Source: Deferribacteraceae bacterium
Lineage (GTDB): Bacteria > Chrysiogenota > Deferribacteres > Deferribacterales > Deferrivibrionaceae
Length of the DNA: 64,000 nt
Direction of reading: 5' to 3'
NCBI GenBank assembly: GCA_020054865.1
Contig: JAIHAR010000004.1
Span: forward strand, 30,864 to 94,863
Shown piece by piece: positions 1 to 9,169 of the stretch. Made by a program: the position numbers and the translations under genes. Numbering within the stretch: position 1 is the first letter of the stretch; each line of letters starts with the position of its first letter. The notes under the pieces were generated by a model. That model did no database searches, was not told where the DNA came from, and worked only from the letters and a program-made list of their open reading frames with translations.

Positions 1-1302
1 AATGATTTTTCAAAGGCCGAAGATGTCTTAAAAGCACAGGAAGTAAAAGCAGATGCCGTTACTGAAAACAAGACTGAGAAATACGATAAAAAAGATTTGG
101 TAAGCCTTAGTATAAAAGATATGGATGTAAGGGAAGCAATAAGACTTATTTATTTTGGAAGAAATAAAAATATAGTGTTTGGAAACGAAGTGAAAGGGAA
201 TGTCAGTTTGTTTGTTAAGGATGTTCATTATAAAAAAGCTCTGGATATCATTTATAATGAAAACAACCTGATAGAAATGGATGAAGATAATGTAGTATGG
301 GTTATAAGCAAGCAGAGAAAGGCAGAAATTGAGGCCAAAAAGATTCAGGAGATAAAGGCAGCTCAGCAAAAGCAGGAGCTTGAACCACTAATTACAGAAA
401 TAATTCCGGTTAACTACTCATCTGCCAGCGACTATAAAGGTGTGATAGAATCGGTGCTTTCAGGTAGAGGAAAACTCCAGATTGAAAGCAGGACAAACAG
501 TTTTGTAATTACTGATACAGCAGATTCAATTGAAAAAGCAAAAAATCTGTTGGCTGAGGTTGACAGACCAACTCCACAGGTGACTATTGAAGCAAGAATT
601 GTAGAAGTTTTTGATTCTAATAACTCTAACCTCGGTATTCAGTGGGGCGGAAAGGTTACAAACAGTACAACAGCATATAATTTCCCAGCAACAGTTGGAG
701 TGCAGGGGAATACTGGTGCCACAAGTCCTTTTGGTAATGGATACTTGGTAAACTTACCTGTTGGTACGCCTGCTGGTGCTCTTGCACTTACCTTGGGCAA
801 TATTTCAGGGAGTTTTGCACTTGACGTGGCACTTTCGGCCCTGGAATCTCAAAACAAAGCCAAGACTATTTCAAGCCCGAGGATAACCACATTAGACAAT
901 GAAGAGGCCGAAATTAAAAGCGGTGGAAAGGCTGTAATTGTCCCTACTGGAGATAATACGAATACTGAAGAGATAGATGTGGGTATAAAACTTAAAGTAA
1001 AACCACATATAACAGCCAACAAAATGGTTTATATGGAAATAGAAGTTGAAAAGAGTTCGCTTGGCTCAGTTACCGGAAATACAGCCACTACAGAGGAGAA
1101 AAAGGCAAAGACTCAAGTCTTGTTAGCAAGCGGTGATACTACTGTTATTGGCGGAATATACGAAGATGAGGAAAGGGTAATAACACAGCAAGTACCAGGA
1201 CTCGGTGATATTCCTATTCTGGGCTGGCTGTTTAAATCAAAAAATAATATTTATACCAAAAAAGAGCTACTAGTATTTTTAACACCAAGGGTTGTGCAAT
1301 AA
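1..1302 (+). CDS. pilQ: PilQ-type secretin, 5' end outside window
   Basis: The open frame runs in from base 1 without a start, so only the C-terminal 433 or so residues are present. Visible are a secretin/TonB short N-terminal-like segment (SLSIKDMDVREAIRLIY), an N-domain (ITEIIPVNYSSASDYKG), and the secretin pore domain with VTIEARIVEV near the start and a C-terminal block (VPGLGDIPILGWLFKSK, then KKELLVFLTPRVV). By family knowledge PilQ forms the outer-membrane ring through which type IV pili pass. It is called PilQ rather than GspD because of this compact domain order; the pil genes expected upstream are not in view. lpxB follows after 6 bases, so the two are probably co-transcribed. A TTG at 97 is internal and is not the real start. 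Confidence 0.88.
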   Translation, partial: NDFSKAEDVLKAQEVKADAVTENKTEKYDKKDLVSLSIKDMDVREAIRLIYFGRNKNIVFGNEVKGNVSLFVKDVHYKKALDIIYNENNLIEMDEDNVVWVISKQRKAEIEAKKIQEIKAAQQKQELEPLITEIIPVNYSSASDYKGVIESVLSGRGKLQIESRTNSFVITDTADSIEKAKNLLAEVDRPTPQVTIEARIVEVFDSNNSNLGIQWGGKVTNSTTAYNFPATVGVQGNTGATSPFGNGYLVNLPVGTPAGALALTLGNISGSFALDVALSALESQNKAKTISSPRITTLDNEEAEIKSGGKAVIVPTGDNTNTEEIDVGIKLKVKPHITANKMVYMEIEVEKSSLGSVTGNTATTEEKKAKTQVLLASGDTTVIGGIYEDEERVITQQVPGLGDIPILGWLFKSKNNIYTKKELLVFLTPRVVQ

Positions 1303-1308
1303 TTTGTA

Positions 1309-2412
1309 ATGAAAATTTTTCTCATAGCGGGCGAAGAGTCTGCAGATATACATGGAAGCAATATGATCCGCCATTTGAAAAAAATGGCGGATTTTTCATT
1401 GTATGGCACAGGTGGAACTCGTCTGAAAGAGCTTGGCCAGGAGCAATATTTTAATATCAATCAGATGACAATTATAGGACTGGATGAGATATTAAAAAAA
1501 TCAGGACTTATAATTTCAATGTTTAAAACACTGAAAGAAAAAATTATTCAGATAAAACCAGATGTTGTGATTTTAATAGATTATCCGGGCTTTAACCTGA
1601 GATTTGCAAAAATAGTAAAAAAACTCGGACTTAAAGTAATCTATTATATAGCCCCACAGGTTTGGGCTTGGCATTATTCCAGAATTGAAAAGATTAAAAA
1701 ATATGTTGATCTTGTTTTATGTATATTACCATTTGAAGAAGATATTTTCAGAAAAGAAGGAATTAATGCAAAATATGTAGGTAACCCGATTATAGATAAC
1801 CTGAAAATAACCTGTACATCAAAAGATGATTTTAAAAGAAGTTTGACGCTTGATAAACAAATAACAGTTGGCATATTGCCAGGCAGCAGGAGAAAAGAGA
1901 TAAACAATCTTATGCCTGAGATAATAAAAGCTTACAGGCTGATTGAAGATAAGTATAATTTTGTTCTTGCAAGAGCTTCCAACATTGAACAGGAACTAAT
2001 AGATAATTATACAAAAAATACGAATATTAAAGTTGTTGAAAATATGAATTATGATGTAATGAAATATTCCGATGTCTTGTGGATTTGCTCAGGGACTGCT
2101 ACACTTGAGGCAGCAATATTAAAGACTCCCATGGTATTGCTGTATAAGGTTGGAAAAATAACTGAGATTATAGGGAAGATAGTTATAAGGACTGATTTTA
2201 TAGGCCTTCCGAATATAATAGCAGGGAAAAAGATAATACCCGAGTTAATACAGAATGATATGAACTATAAAAATATAATAAAATATACAAATTCCATCCT
2301 TGAAAACAAATCAAGCTTTAATGCTGAACTTGAAAAGGTAAGTAATTATTTCCTTAATCTAAACCCTTCGGCCAATGCAGCGAGGGAAATTTATTCCTTT
2401 TTAAATATCTAA
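1309..2412 (+). CDS. lpxB: Lipid-A-disaccharide synthase
   Basis: A 367-residue protein of usual LpxB length. It joins UDP-2,3-diacylglucosamine and 2,3-diacylglucosamine-1-phosphate into the lipid A disaccharide, at the inner face of the cytoplasmic membrane. The family signature is clear: N-terminal FLIAGEESADIHGSNMI, central YYIAPQVWAWHYSRI, GILPGSRRKEI and a late SGTATLEAAILKTPMVLLYK. It shows the organism makes lipopolysaccharide or lipo-oligosaccharide. It starts 6 bases after the secretin stop. The other lpx genes are not in this window. Confidence 0.95.
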   Translation: MKIFLIAGEESADIHGSNMIRHLKKMADFSLYGTGGTRLKELGQEQYFNINQMTIIGLDEILKKSGLIISMFKTLKEKIIQIKPDVVILIDYPGFNLRFAKIVKKLGLKVIYYIAPQVWAWHYSRIEKIKKYVDLVLCILPFEEDIFRKEGINAKYVGNPIIDNLKITCTSKDDFKRSLTLDKQITVGILPGSRRKEINNLMPEIIKAYRLIEDKYNFVLARASNIEQELIDNYTKNTNIKVVENMNYDVMKYSDVLWICSGTATLEAAILKTPMVLLYKVGKITEIIGKIVIRTDFIGLPNIIAGKKIIPELIQNDMNYKNIIKYTNSILENKSSFNAELEKVSNYFLNLNPSANAAREIYSFLNI

Positions 2413-2495
2413 GTTTATAATTTATTGATAAAGCAGAAAAATTTATTAAAATTGTTTTGGCACAAGTTTTTCTATGTACACTGTGGAGGTGTGCT

Positions 2496-3605
2496 ATGAA
2501 TGCAAGCATTGTTCAGAATTTTGCTCCTGCTAAATCATTGGAAGGGAGAAATACAGAAAGCAAGCTCTTACCGACCAAAACGGACAGTAAAAGTTTTAAT
2601 CTTATATTAAATAAGCAAATTAAATCCCAGAACGAAAAAGAAGAAGATGACAATTTGATGGTTGCTTTAAAAATTTTAATAGCAAATATAATGAATGCAA
2701 AGGAAAATCTGTCTCAAAATAGCAATATTGAAGACGTAGCAAAAGAGCTTATTTCTGATTCCAACACTATGGAAAAGTTATCAGAAATTACCGGGATTGA
2801 AAATGCAGAATTGAAAGAAATACTTAAAAATATTGGCAAAAGTGGAGCAGTCACAGAAGATAAGCTAATAAATCTTGCCAAGAATGAAGACTTTAAAAAG
2901 CTCTTTGATAAGATTGATTTAAGTACAAAGATGAATGCTGAAATGGCTGAAGTAGAAAATCTTGAAAGCAAAATTGAAAAAATCCTGGATAAGATCTTGA
3001 TGAAAAATGAAAAAGAGAATAATGTCCCTGAATTAGAACTTGCAGAAAAACAAGAAAATGTAGAATTTAGTGATTTTAAGAAAATCAAGGGGTTAGGTTT
3101 ATTTGAAGAGACAAACAGTTTTAATGTTAAGGAGAGTGAATCAGGTATAGCTGTTTCAAATGCCGCTAAAAGTTCGAGCTCTTCTGTGAGCCCCGTCATA
3201 AATATGAACTCAACCAATAAGGTTAATGAAATCATTGAGATAATTGAGCTTATCAAAAACGGTGAAACAAAAAAAATGACAGTAAAACTTGAACCAGATT
3301 TTTTAGGGAAGATGAATATTCATCTCACTGAAAATGCGGGGAAGATTTCTGCAAAGATTTTTGTGGAACAGGAAATTGTAAAGCATTTTATGGTGGCAAA
3401 TATTGATTCAATAAAACAACAGCTTAATGATAAAGGGATAATTATAGATAACATGGATTTTATGTTTATGGGGGATTATCAGAACAGGGAAGAGTTTAGA
3501 GAAGCAAAAAATGGCAATTCAGGTCATTTTACACAAGGGGAAAAGATGAGAGATGAAGAAGGTAGTGATATTTCAAATACAAAATCTACCGGGATTTATG
3601 CATAA
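2496..3605 (+). CDS. fliK: Flagellar hook-length control protein FliK
   Basis: A 369-residue protein with the FliK layout: a long, charged, poorly conserved N-terminal part rich in Asn, Lys and Glu, and a conserved C-terminal Flg_hook domain (roughly residues 260-350, with MTVKLEPDFLGKMNIHL and IVKHFMVANIDSIKQQL). FliK is secreted and measures hook length, then switches the export apparatus from hook to filament substrates. The ATG at 2496 is preferred over an in-frame TTG at 2457 because GGAGG lies just upstream. flgD and flgE follow immediately, the classical fliK-flgD-flgE hook operon. Confidence 0.87.
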   Translation: MNASIVQNFAPAKSLEGRNTESKLLPTKTDSKSFNLILNKQIKSQNEKEEDDNLMVALKILIANIMNAKENLSQNSNIEDVAKELISDSNTMEKLSEITGIENAELKEILKNIGKSGAVTEDKLINLAKNEDFKKLFDKIDLSTKMNAEMAEVENLESKIEKILDKILMKNEKENNVPELELAEKQENVEFSDFKKIKGLGLFEETNSFNVKESESGIAVSNAAKSSSSSVSPVINMNSTNKVNEIIEIIELIKNGETKKMTVKLEPDFLGKMNIHLTENAGKISAKIFVEQEIVKHFMVANIDSIKQQLNDKGIIIDNMDFMFMGDYQNREEFREAKNGNSGHFTQGEKMRDEEGSDISNTKSTGIYA

Positions 3606-3617
3606 AAGGGGGTAAAT

Positions 3618-4295
3618 ATGTTAACTTCTTCCGAAGTTTCAACACAGTATAATTTAACAGGGACAGTTAAAAATGAGCCCAAAAAAGAGCTTGGCAAAGA
3701 GGATTTTTTAAATCTTATGGTTACGCAATTAAAAAATCAGGATCCTCTTAACCCTCTTGATAACAATGAATTTATAAGTCAGACTACACAGTTTTCTTCC
3801 CTTGAGCAATTGATAAATATAGCCGAAAGTATAAAGCAACTGACAGAAAATCAGACTAATTCAAACCAGAATAATAGCCTTTATTCTGCATCCAATTTTA
3901 TAGGTAAGGAAGTGAAATATTTCACCAACACGCTTAACTTAAAGGATGAAGGAGCATTGATTGGCTACGAACTTGATGATGTACCGGCAAGTGTGAGTAT
4001 CCAGATAATAAATTCTTCAGGGACACCTGTCGCAGAAATTGTTCCTTCGGAGTATCAATATGGGTTTAATGAATTAATCTGGGATGGACTTAATGCTGAA
4101 GGGAACAAGTTACCAAATGGAGTATATAATTTTGTTGTAAATGCATATGATTCTGAAGGTAATCAAATACCATACAGAAGTTATACAAGTGGAACGGCAA
4201 ATGGTGTTTCAATGATTGATGGTAATTTAAAATTTAGTGTTGATAACAATGAAGTGGCATCTGACACTATTTTTTCAGTTTATGAAAATAAGTAA
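3618..4295 (+). CDS. flgD: Flagellar hook assembly (capping) protein FlgD
   Basis: A 225-residue protein. The N-terminal signature KEDFLNLMVTQLKNQDPLNP followed by FISQTTQFSSLEQL is diagnostic of FlgD. The C-terminal half has the FlgD Ig/tudor-like region (ELIWDGLNAEGNKLPNGVYNF). FlgD caps the growing hook and guides FlgE polymerisation, and is exported by the flagellar type III system. It lies 12 bases after fliK with a GGGGG ribosome site and 13 bases before flgE. Confidence 0.94.
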   Translation: MLTSSEVSTQYNLTGTVKNEPKKELGKEDFLNLMVTQLKNQDPLNPLDNNEFISQTTQFSSLEQLINIAESIKQLTENQTNSNQNNSLYSASNFIGKEVKYFTNTLNLKDEGALIGYELDDVPASVSIQIINSSGTPVAEIVPSEYQYGFNELIWDGLNAEGNKLPNGVYNFVVNAYDSEGNQIPYRSYTSGTANGVSMIDGNLKFSVDNNEVASDTIFSVYENK

Positions 4296-4308
4296 TTAGG
4301 AGGAATAT

Positions 4309-6729
4309 ATGTTAAGATCACTTTATTCTGGTGTTAGCGGTCTTCAGCAACATCAAAAAAGTATGGATGTTGTGGGTAACAATATAGCAAATGTTAATAC
4401 AGTAGGGTTTAAGGGGAGTCGTGTTGTGTTTGAAGATTTGATGAGTCAAACTCTCTCCGTTGCAAAGGCTCCTGGCGATGGTATCGGCGGTATAAATGCA
4501 AAACAGATAGGTCTTGGAACAAAACTCGGGGCAATTGATGTTAACTTTAATCAAGGAACACTGCAGACTACCGGGGTAAATACCGACCTTGCCATTCAAG
4601 GGGATGGTTTTTTTGTGGTAAAATCTTCCGCAACAGAGCAGGCATATTATACAAGAGCAGGAAACTTTACATTTGATAAAAGTGGATATCTTGTGACCCC
4701 TACAGGGCTAATTGTTCAGGGGTGGATGAGAGATTTGACCACAAATACCCTTTCATCAAATGGTCCTGCGTCAGATATCAGGATAGATGAAAGTTACAAG
4801 GTAATTGAGCCAAGGGCCACAACAGAAGTTCAGATAGCCGGGAATTTAAGTACAGAAGCCAGTCCTACAATTTTAAAATTTCAAACAATTCTTGCTTCAC
4901 TTGATGATGCAGATACCAATCTAAATAGCGTGTTTGGATATGGTGGACAAAAGCTTGATATGTTAAGTGGAGAAAGCATCAGAATAAAGGCAGACGCCAA
5001 TCTCAATACACAGGTAGCTAATTTATACAATGAAAATGACCAGAATCTTGGAATGGAAAATTCCAGTATACAAATTTTTGTAGGTAATACATCAGCTACT
5101 GTAAATGTATCTGCCAGTGATACACTTAACGATGTTATTGTAAATATAAATAGTGCTTTATCAACGCTTGGAACTACTTTGACTTTAAGTTTACCAGCAG
5201 ATGGGCAATTGCAAATACAAAATGGAGCAACAAGCACAAGTATAAGCTTTGCCGGCAACTCACGATTTATAAATTATCTGGCAGAGATAGACGGTACTTA
5301 TAACGCTTCTGATATAAAGAAAACCACTACAAAACTAATTGCAGAAAATGAATTGGTTTATGGTGAAGATATTAATGATATTAATGAAATGATTGATTCT
5401 ATTAATAATTTTATTCAAAACAATATTTCAAGTGGATTTACATCAAGCCTTGATAGTACAATTGGCCAGATTTTATATGATAATTCAGGTGGTTCAAGTG
5501 ATATTAATGGATTTACAATTGAAAAGTCATTTTCAAGCGATATTTTCAGCAGGACATTTGATACATTTGATGCGTTATCAGCTGGTTCAAGTACAAATTC
5601 GGAGACAATATTCAGATATGCAAAAGAGTCCGACTCTTTAACAAATCTATACACAGCAAATGGTGAAAGTTTGAATATTACTACTGTGCCTGTTGAGGTA
5701 AGTGCTGTGGTGGGTGGGGAAAGTACGTTGTCTCAAACAGTTGTTGCTACGGATACATTGCAGGATCTTATGGCTGTTATAGAAAATGAAGTTTTGGGGT
5801 TTAGGGATGAAAGTGCCAATCTTGATTTTGTCTCGCTTGAAAATGGTGCGATTATTGTAAAAGGGGAAAAGGGGATTCCCAACAGTATTGACAATTTGAT
5901 AATAAGAAATGGAGATAATACTCTTTTTAACAATTATATGCAATTTAGTAATGTCCAAGATGCTGAAGGCGGCCAGCTAATAACAAGCCAGACGGTATAT
6001 GACTCACAAGGGAATGAACACGTAGTAAATTACGAGTTTAATTTATATGATGAGAGTAAGAATATATGGAAATTATCTGTACAGCCTGCATCAAGTGATG
6101 AGAGTGTTGTCCTTAAAAACGGGCAGGATGTGCTTGATAGTATATATATTCAGTTTAATGAGGACGGTTCATTTGACAAATATCTATCCATTGACCTGAG
6201 CGGGAATGAAAGTGTTATTACTAATGCTGCATTTGACCTGGTGCATAATACAGGGGCAGATACAATATCAGATATAAGTATTAAATTAGGTACTACAGAT
6301 AATTTTGATGGTCTTACCCTTACCTCAAGACCTACTACAATTACACAGCTTGACCAGGACGGATACAAGCAGGGTACACTTGAGGGGATAAGCATAAACA
6401 GAAACGGAGAAATCTTAGGCACATACGATAACGGTCAGGTTATAGAAATAGGTCTTGTGGGGATAGCGAGGTTTAATAACAATGAAGGTCTTTTAAAAAT
6501 GGGGGATTCACTTTTTGCAGAGACGGTTAATTCCGGTACAGCAGTAATAGGAGAAGCTGGCCTTGGTGGTAGGGGTATAATTGAAGCCGGTGCCCTTGAA
6601 AACTCCAATGTTGATTTGGCTCAAGAATTTGTTACAATGATTACGACTCAAAGGGGGTATCAGGTAAATTCAAGGGTAATAACAACAAGTGATGAAATGT
6701 TGCAGGAGTTGATGAACTTGAAAAGGTAA
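4309..6729 (+). CDS. flgE: Flagellar hook protein FlgE, long form
   Basis: An 806-residue hook protein, about twice the length of the enteric FlgE. The conserved ends are both present: LYSGVSGLQQHQKSMDVVGN at the start with NIANVNTVGFKGSR after it, and the C-terminal rod/hook signature NVDLAQEFVTMITTQRGYQV. The extra length lies in the surface-exposed middle (about residues 150-600), which is rich in Ser, Thr, Asn and Asp. Long hook proteins are known in several phyla with thick or sheathed hooks. The start has a strong AGGAGG site. Confidence 0.94.
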   Translation: MLRSLYSGVSGLQQHQKSMDVVGNNIANVNTVGFKGSRVVFEDLMSQTLSVAKAPGDGIGGINAKQIGLGTKLGAIDVNFNQGTLQTTGVNTDLAIQGDGFFVVKSSATEQAYYTRAGNFTFDKSGYLVTPTGLIVQGWMRDLTTNTLSSNGPASDIRIDESYKVIEPRATTEVQIAGNLSTEASPTILKFQTILASLDDADTNLNSVFGYGGQKLDMLSGESIRIKADANLNTQVANLYNENDQNLGMENSSIQIFVGNTSATVNVSASDTLNDVIVNINSALSTLGTTLTLSLPADGQLQIQNGATSTSISFAGNSRFINYLAEIDGTYNASDIKKTTTKLIAENELVYGEDINDINEMIDSINNFIQNNISSGFTSSLDSTIGQILYDNSGGSSDINGFTIEKSFSSDIFSRTFDTFDALSAGSSTNSETIFRYAKESDSLTNLYTANGESLNITTVPVEVSAVVGGESTLSQTVVATDTLQDLMAVIENEVLGFRDESANLDFVSLENGAIIVKGEKGIPNSIDNLIIRNGDNTLFNNYMQFSNVQDAEGGQLITSQTVYDSQGNEHVVNYEFNLYDESKNIWKLSVQPASSDESVVLKNGQDVLDSIYIQFNEDGSFDKYLSIDLSGNESVITNAAFDLVHNTGADTISDISIKLGTTDNFDGLTLTSRPTTITQLDQDGYKQGTLEGISINRNGEILGTYDNGQVIEIGLVGIARFNNNEGLLKMGDSLFAETVNSGTAVIGEAGLGGRGIIEAGALENSNVDLAQEFVTMITTQRGYQVNSRVITTSDEMLQELMNLKR

Positions 6730-6736
6730 AATAACT

Positions 6737-6764
6737 TAAAGAAAGTTGTTTAAAATGTCGATAA
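6737..6764 (+). promoter_or_regulatory. Candidate sigma-28 (FliA) promoter for motA
   Basis: In the 113-base gap between flgE and motA there is TAAAGAAA, 12 bases, then GTCGATAA. This differs by few bases from the flagellar class 3 consensus (TAAA-N15-GCCGATAA; here TAAA and the -10 are 16 apart). A TATAAT at 6772-6777 in the same gap is an alternative housekeeping -10. A weak hairpin AGCAGG/CCTGCT (6783-6807) lies just before motA. Confidence 0.5.
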
Positions 6765-6842
6765 GATAGATTATAATATGTTAGCAGGTAAGCTTTGTCT
6801 GCCTGCTGGTGTTTATAATGTAAAAATAATGCTGGAGTTTGT

Positions 6843-7607
6843 ATGGATATTGCTACGCTTGTTGGGATTATTCTTGCATATATTCTTGTTTTCGCTGCAT
6901 TGTTGTTGGGCCCGGGCGTTGGGGTGTATATTGATATCCCATCAGTGCTTATTGTAATAGGGGGTACAGCTGGCATAGTTTTGATGAGCTGGCCTCTCAA
7001 TAAGGTACTGAATGTTATGACTATCGTTATGAAGACTCTTCTTTTTAAGTTGGATAGCCCAGCAGATTTGATATCAAAGCTTGTGGATTTTTCCCAGAGA
7101 GCAAGAAGGGATGGTATTTTAGCCCTTGAGTCTGCTGAGGATGAAATAAATGATGAGTTTTTGAAAAAGGGGATAAGGCTTGCGGTAGATGGAACAGAGC
7201 CTGAAGTTATAAGAACGATACTTGAAACAGATTTGATGTATATGCAGGAAAGACATAAAGAAGGTGCTGCGATTTTGACGAGTATGTCCACATTTGCTCC
7301 GGCAATGGGGATGATTGGTACTTTGATTGGTCTTGTTGCAATGCTCCAGACTATGAATGATCCAAGTTCAATTGGTCCTGCGATGGCAGTTGCTCTTCTT
7401 ACTACATTTTATGGTGCAATAATTGCAAACCTTTTTGCTGCTCCTCTGGCTGAGAAGCTTAAAACGAGATCATCAGAAGAGACAATGCTTAGAGAAATAA
7501 TGATTGCTGGAATTATGGCTATTCAGGCGGGAGATAATCCAAGAATAGTGGAACAAAAATTAAATGCATATTTGCCGCCTAAGCTGAGAAAATCTCAGTT
7601 TGAGTGA
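6843..7607 (+). CDS. motA: Flagellar motor stator protein MotA
   Basis: A 254-residue inner-membrane protein, the usual length of H+/Na+ stator MotA/PomA. Four membrane segments are visible: two near the N terminus (residues 5-25 and 31-50) and two around residues 150-210 (MSTFAPAMGMIGTLIGLVAM and GPAMAVALLTTFYGAIIANL). The cytoplasmic loop between them carries the charged residues (SQRARRDGILALE) that contact FliG. With MotB it forms the ion-driven stator. The gene overlaps no other frame of note and motB begins 10 bases downstream. Confidence 0.95.
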   Translation: MDIATLVGIILAYILVFAALLLGPGVGVYIDIPSVLIVIGGTAGIVLMSWPLNKVLNVMTIVMKTLLFKLDSPADLISKLVDFSQRARRDGILALESAEDEINDEFLKKGIRLAVDGTEPEVIRTILETDLMYMQERHKEGAAILTSMSTFAPAMGMIGTLIGLVAMLQTMNDPSSIGPAMAVALLTTFYGAIIANLFAAPLAEKLKTRSSEETMLREIMIAGIMAIQAGDNPRIVEQKLNAYLPPKLRKSQFE

Positions 7608-7617
7608 AAGGGGAATT

Positions 7618-8367
7618 ATGGCTGAAAAGAAGTGTCCCGAATGTAAAGCTGGAGCACCTGAGTGGATGGTAACATTTTCAGATATGACCACGCTACTTTT
7701 GACATTTTTTGTTCTTTTGCTTTCAATGGCTTCTCTTGATCAGAGAAAAATAAAAGAGGCTCTTGGTTCGTTGCAGGGAGCTCTTGGTGTACTTGAGAGT
7801 GGTCAAAAGTCTGAAATGGGTAAAGAAGAGATTTTGTCAAGACTTGACTTTGTTACGAAAACAAAACAAAGTGAAAGTAAAATGTTAAGCGGGATAAGGA
7901 ATTATATAGAGCAGGCTAATTTGTCTTCAACTGTTTCCGTGGTAAAGACTGAAAAAGGTATTTCTGTGAGGATTATGGATTCGGTGTTGTTTGAACCGGG
8001 AAGTGCCACGCTGCTTGATGCAGCAAAACCAGTACTTGATAAACTTTCAGGGGTAATAAAAGATTCTCCGTATAATATTATGGTGGAAGGGCATACAGAT
8101 GATATACCTATTTCGACTGCTCAATTTCCTTCAAACTGGGAGTTATCCACTGCAAGGGCGATAAGTGTTGCGAAATACATGATTTCAGTCGGGGTAAAAC
8201 CGGATATTTTATCTGTAACAGGTTATGCACAGTACCACCCTGTTGTTCCGAATATTACACCGGAAAACAGGGCTAAAAACAGAAGGGTTGAAATAAATTT
8301 TGTAAGCCCGGAACTTGCTGAGGCAAATAAGAATATTTTTGATGAAAATGATAGTGGAGGTTATTGA
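7618..8367 (+). CDS. motB: Flagellar motor stator protein MotB
   Basis: A 249-residue stator partner of MotA. After a short Cys-containing N terminus (KKCPECKAGAPEW) comes the single membrane helix with the ion-binding aspartate (FSDMTTLLLTFFVLLLSM). A C-terminal OmpA/peptidoglycan-binding domain follows (MVEGHTDDIPIST, NWELSTARAISVAKYM, NRRVEINF). The ATG at 7618 has AAGGGGA upstream; an in-frame start at 7600 would overlap motA and is less likely. The stop overlaps the fliL start (TGATG), implying translational coupling. Confidence 0.95.
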   Translation: MAEKKCPECKAGAPEWMVTFSDMTTLLLTFFVLLLSMASLDQRKIKEALGSLQGALGVLESGQKSEMGKEEILSRLDFVTKTKQSESKMLSGIRNYIEQANLSSTVSVVKTEKGISVRIMDSVLFEPGSATLLDAAKPVLDKLSGVIKDSPYNIMVEGHTDDIPISTAQFPSNWELSTARAISVAKYMISVGVKPDILSVTGYAQYHPVVPNITPENRAKNRRVEINFVSPELAEANKNIFDENDSGGY

Positions 8368-8873
8368 TGGCTGAAGAAAAAGAAGTTAGTGAACAAGAAG
8401 CGCCCAAAAAGAAATCCAAGTTTAAGCTTATACTGATAATATTGATAGTATTGATTCTTGTTGGTGGTGGAGCTGCCGCGTACTTTTTGCTGTTTGCAAA
8501 AAAAACTGCCGAAACAGCCGAACAAAATACTGCAAATACAACAGTTAAAAAGCAAGCGGACGTATCTTCTATCGGACCACTATATTCATTTGAAAGTTTT
8601 ATTGTTAATCTGGCTGACCCTGGTGGTACAAGGTATTTGAAAGTAACCATGCAGGCTGAGCTTGACTCTGATAAATTAGTAGATGAGATAGAAAAGAGAA
8701 AACCACAAATAAGAGATATTATTCTCACAGTTTTGTCCTCAAAAACATACGCCGAAGTAAGCACTGCCCAGGGAAAACTTGCGTTAAAACAGGAAATTAT
8801 AAGAAGGATTAATTTAACTTTGACTACCGGTGCAGTTAAGAGTATATATTTTACTGAGTTTGTTTCTCAATAA
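8367..8873 (+). CDS. fliL: Flagellar basal body-associated protein FliL
   Basis: A 168-residue single-pass membrane protein. The N-terminal acidic and basic tail (about 25 residues) is followed by a membrane helix (KLILIILIVLILVGGGAAAY) and a periplasmic FliL domain (LYSFESFIVNLADPGGTRYL, then LKVTMQAEL). FliL associates with the stator and basal body and affects torque. The ATG at 8367 overlaps the motB stop; a TTG one codon earlier is unnecessary. Usually fliM follows fliL; here fliN comes next. Confidence 0.92.
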   Translation: MAEEKEVSEQEAPKKKSKFKLILIILIVLILVGGGAAAYFLLFAKKTAETAEQNTANTTVKKQADVSSIGPLYSFESFIVNLADPGGTRYLKVTMQAELDSDKLVDEIEKRKPQIRDIILTVLSSKTYAEVSTAQGKLALKQEIIRRINLTLTTGAVKSIYFTEFVSQ

Positions 8874-8881
8874 GGAAATTT

Positions 8882-9169
8882 ATGGAAGATATTGAAAAGG
8901 TTATAAACCGATTTGGAAATGTACTTTTAAATGTCGATGTTGAGCTTGGACGAAAACTTGTCAATATCGGTGAGATGCTAAGCTGGGAAAACGGTACAAT
9001 TATAAAGCTGTCAAAAACTTCCGGTGAATCAGTTGACTTTCTGGTAAACAAGAAGCCTGTTGCCGTGGGTGAAGTTATGGTAATAGATGAGAGGTTTGCT
9101 ATAAGAATAACTGATATCCTTGATAAGGCAATACTATATGAGTTAAGTAAAGACGGTTTGTATGATTAG
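8882..9169 (+). CDS. fliN: Flagellar motor switch protein FliN
   Basis: A 95-residue protein made almost entirely of the SpoA/surface-presentation domain typical of FliN (VLLNVDVELGRKLVNIGEML; GESVDFLVNKKPVAVGEVMV; FAIRITDIL). FliN forms the lower part of the cytoplasmic C-ring and helps dock export substrates and bind CheY-P. No long N-terminal or CheC-like domain is present, so it is not FliY. fliM, normally the upstream neighbour, is absent from this operon. It overlaps fliO by 8 bases. Confidence 0.9.
   Translation: MEDIEKVINRFGNVLLNVDVELGRKLVNIGEMLSWENGTIIKLSKTSGESVDFLVNKKPVAVGEVMVIDERFAIRITDILDKAILYELSKDGLYD

Noticed and set aside
2458..2473. TGGCACAAGTTTTTCT before fliK as a sigma-54 promoter
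   Set aside because: The -24 half is perfect, but the -12 dinucleotide is TC instead of GC or GA, and it lies only about 20 bases before the fliK start; left out of the features.
5393..5958. Several overlapping frames inside flgE on both strands
   Set aside because: They shadow the conserved flgE frame and have no ribosome sites or known motifs.
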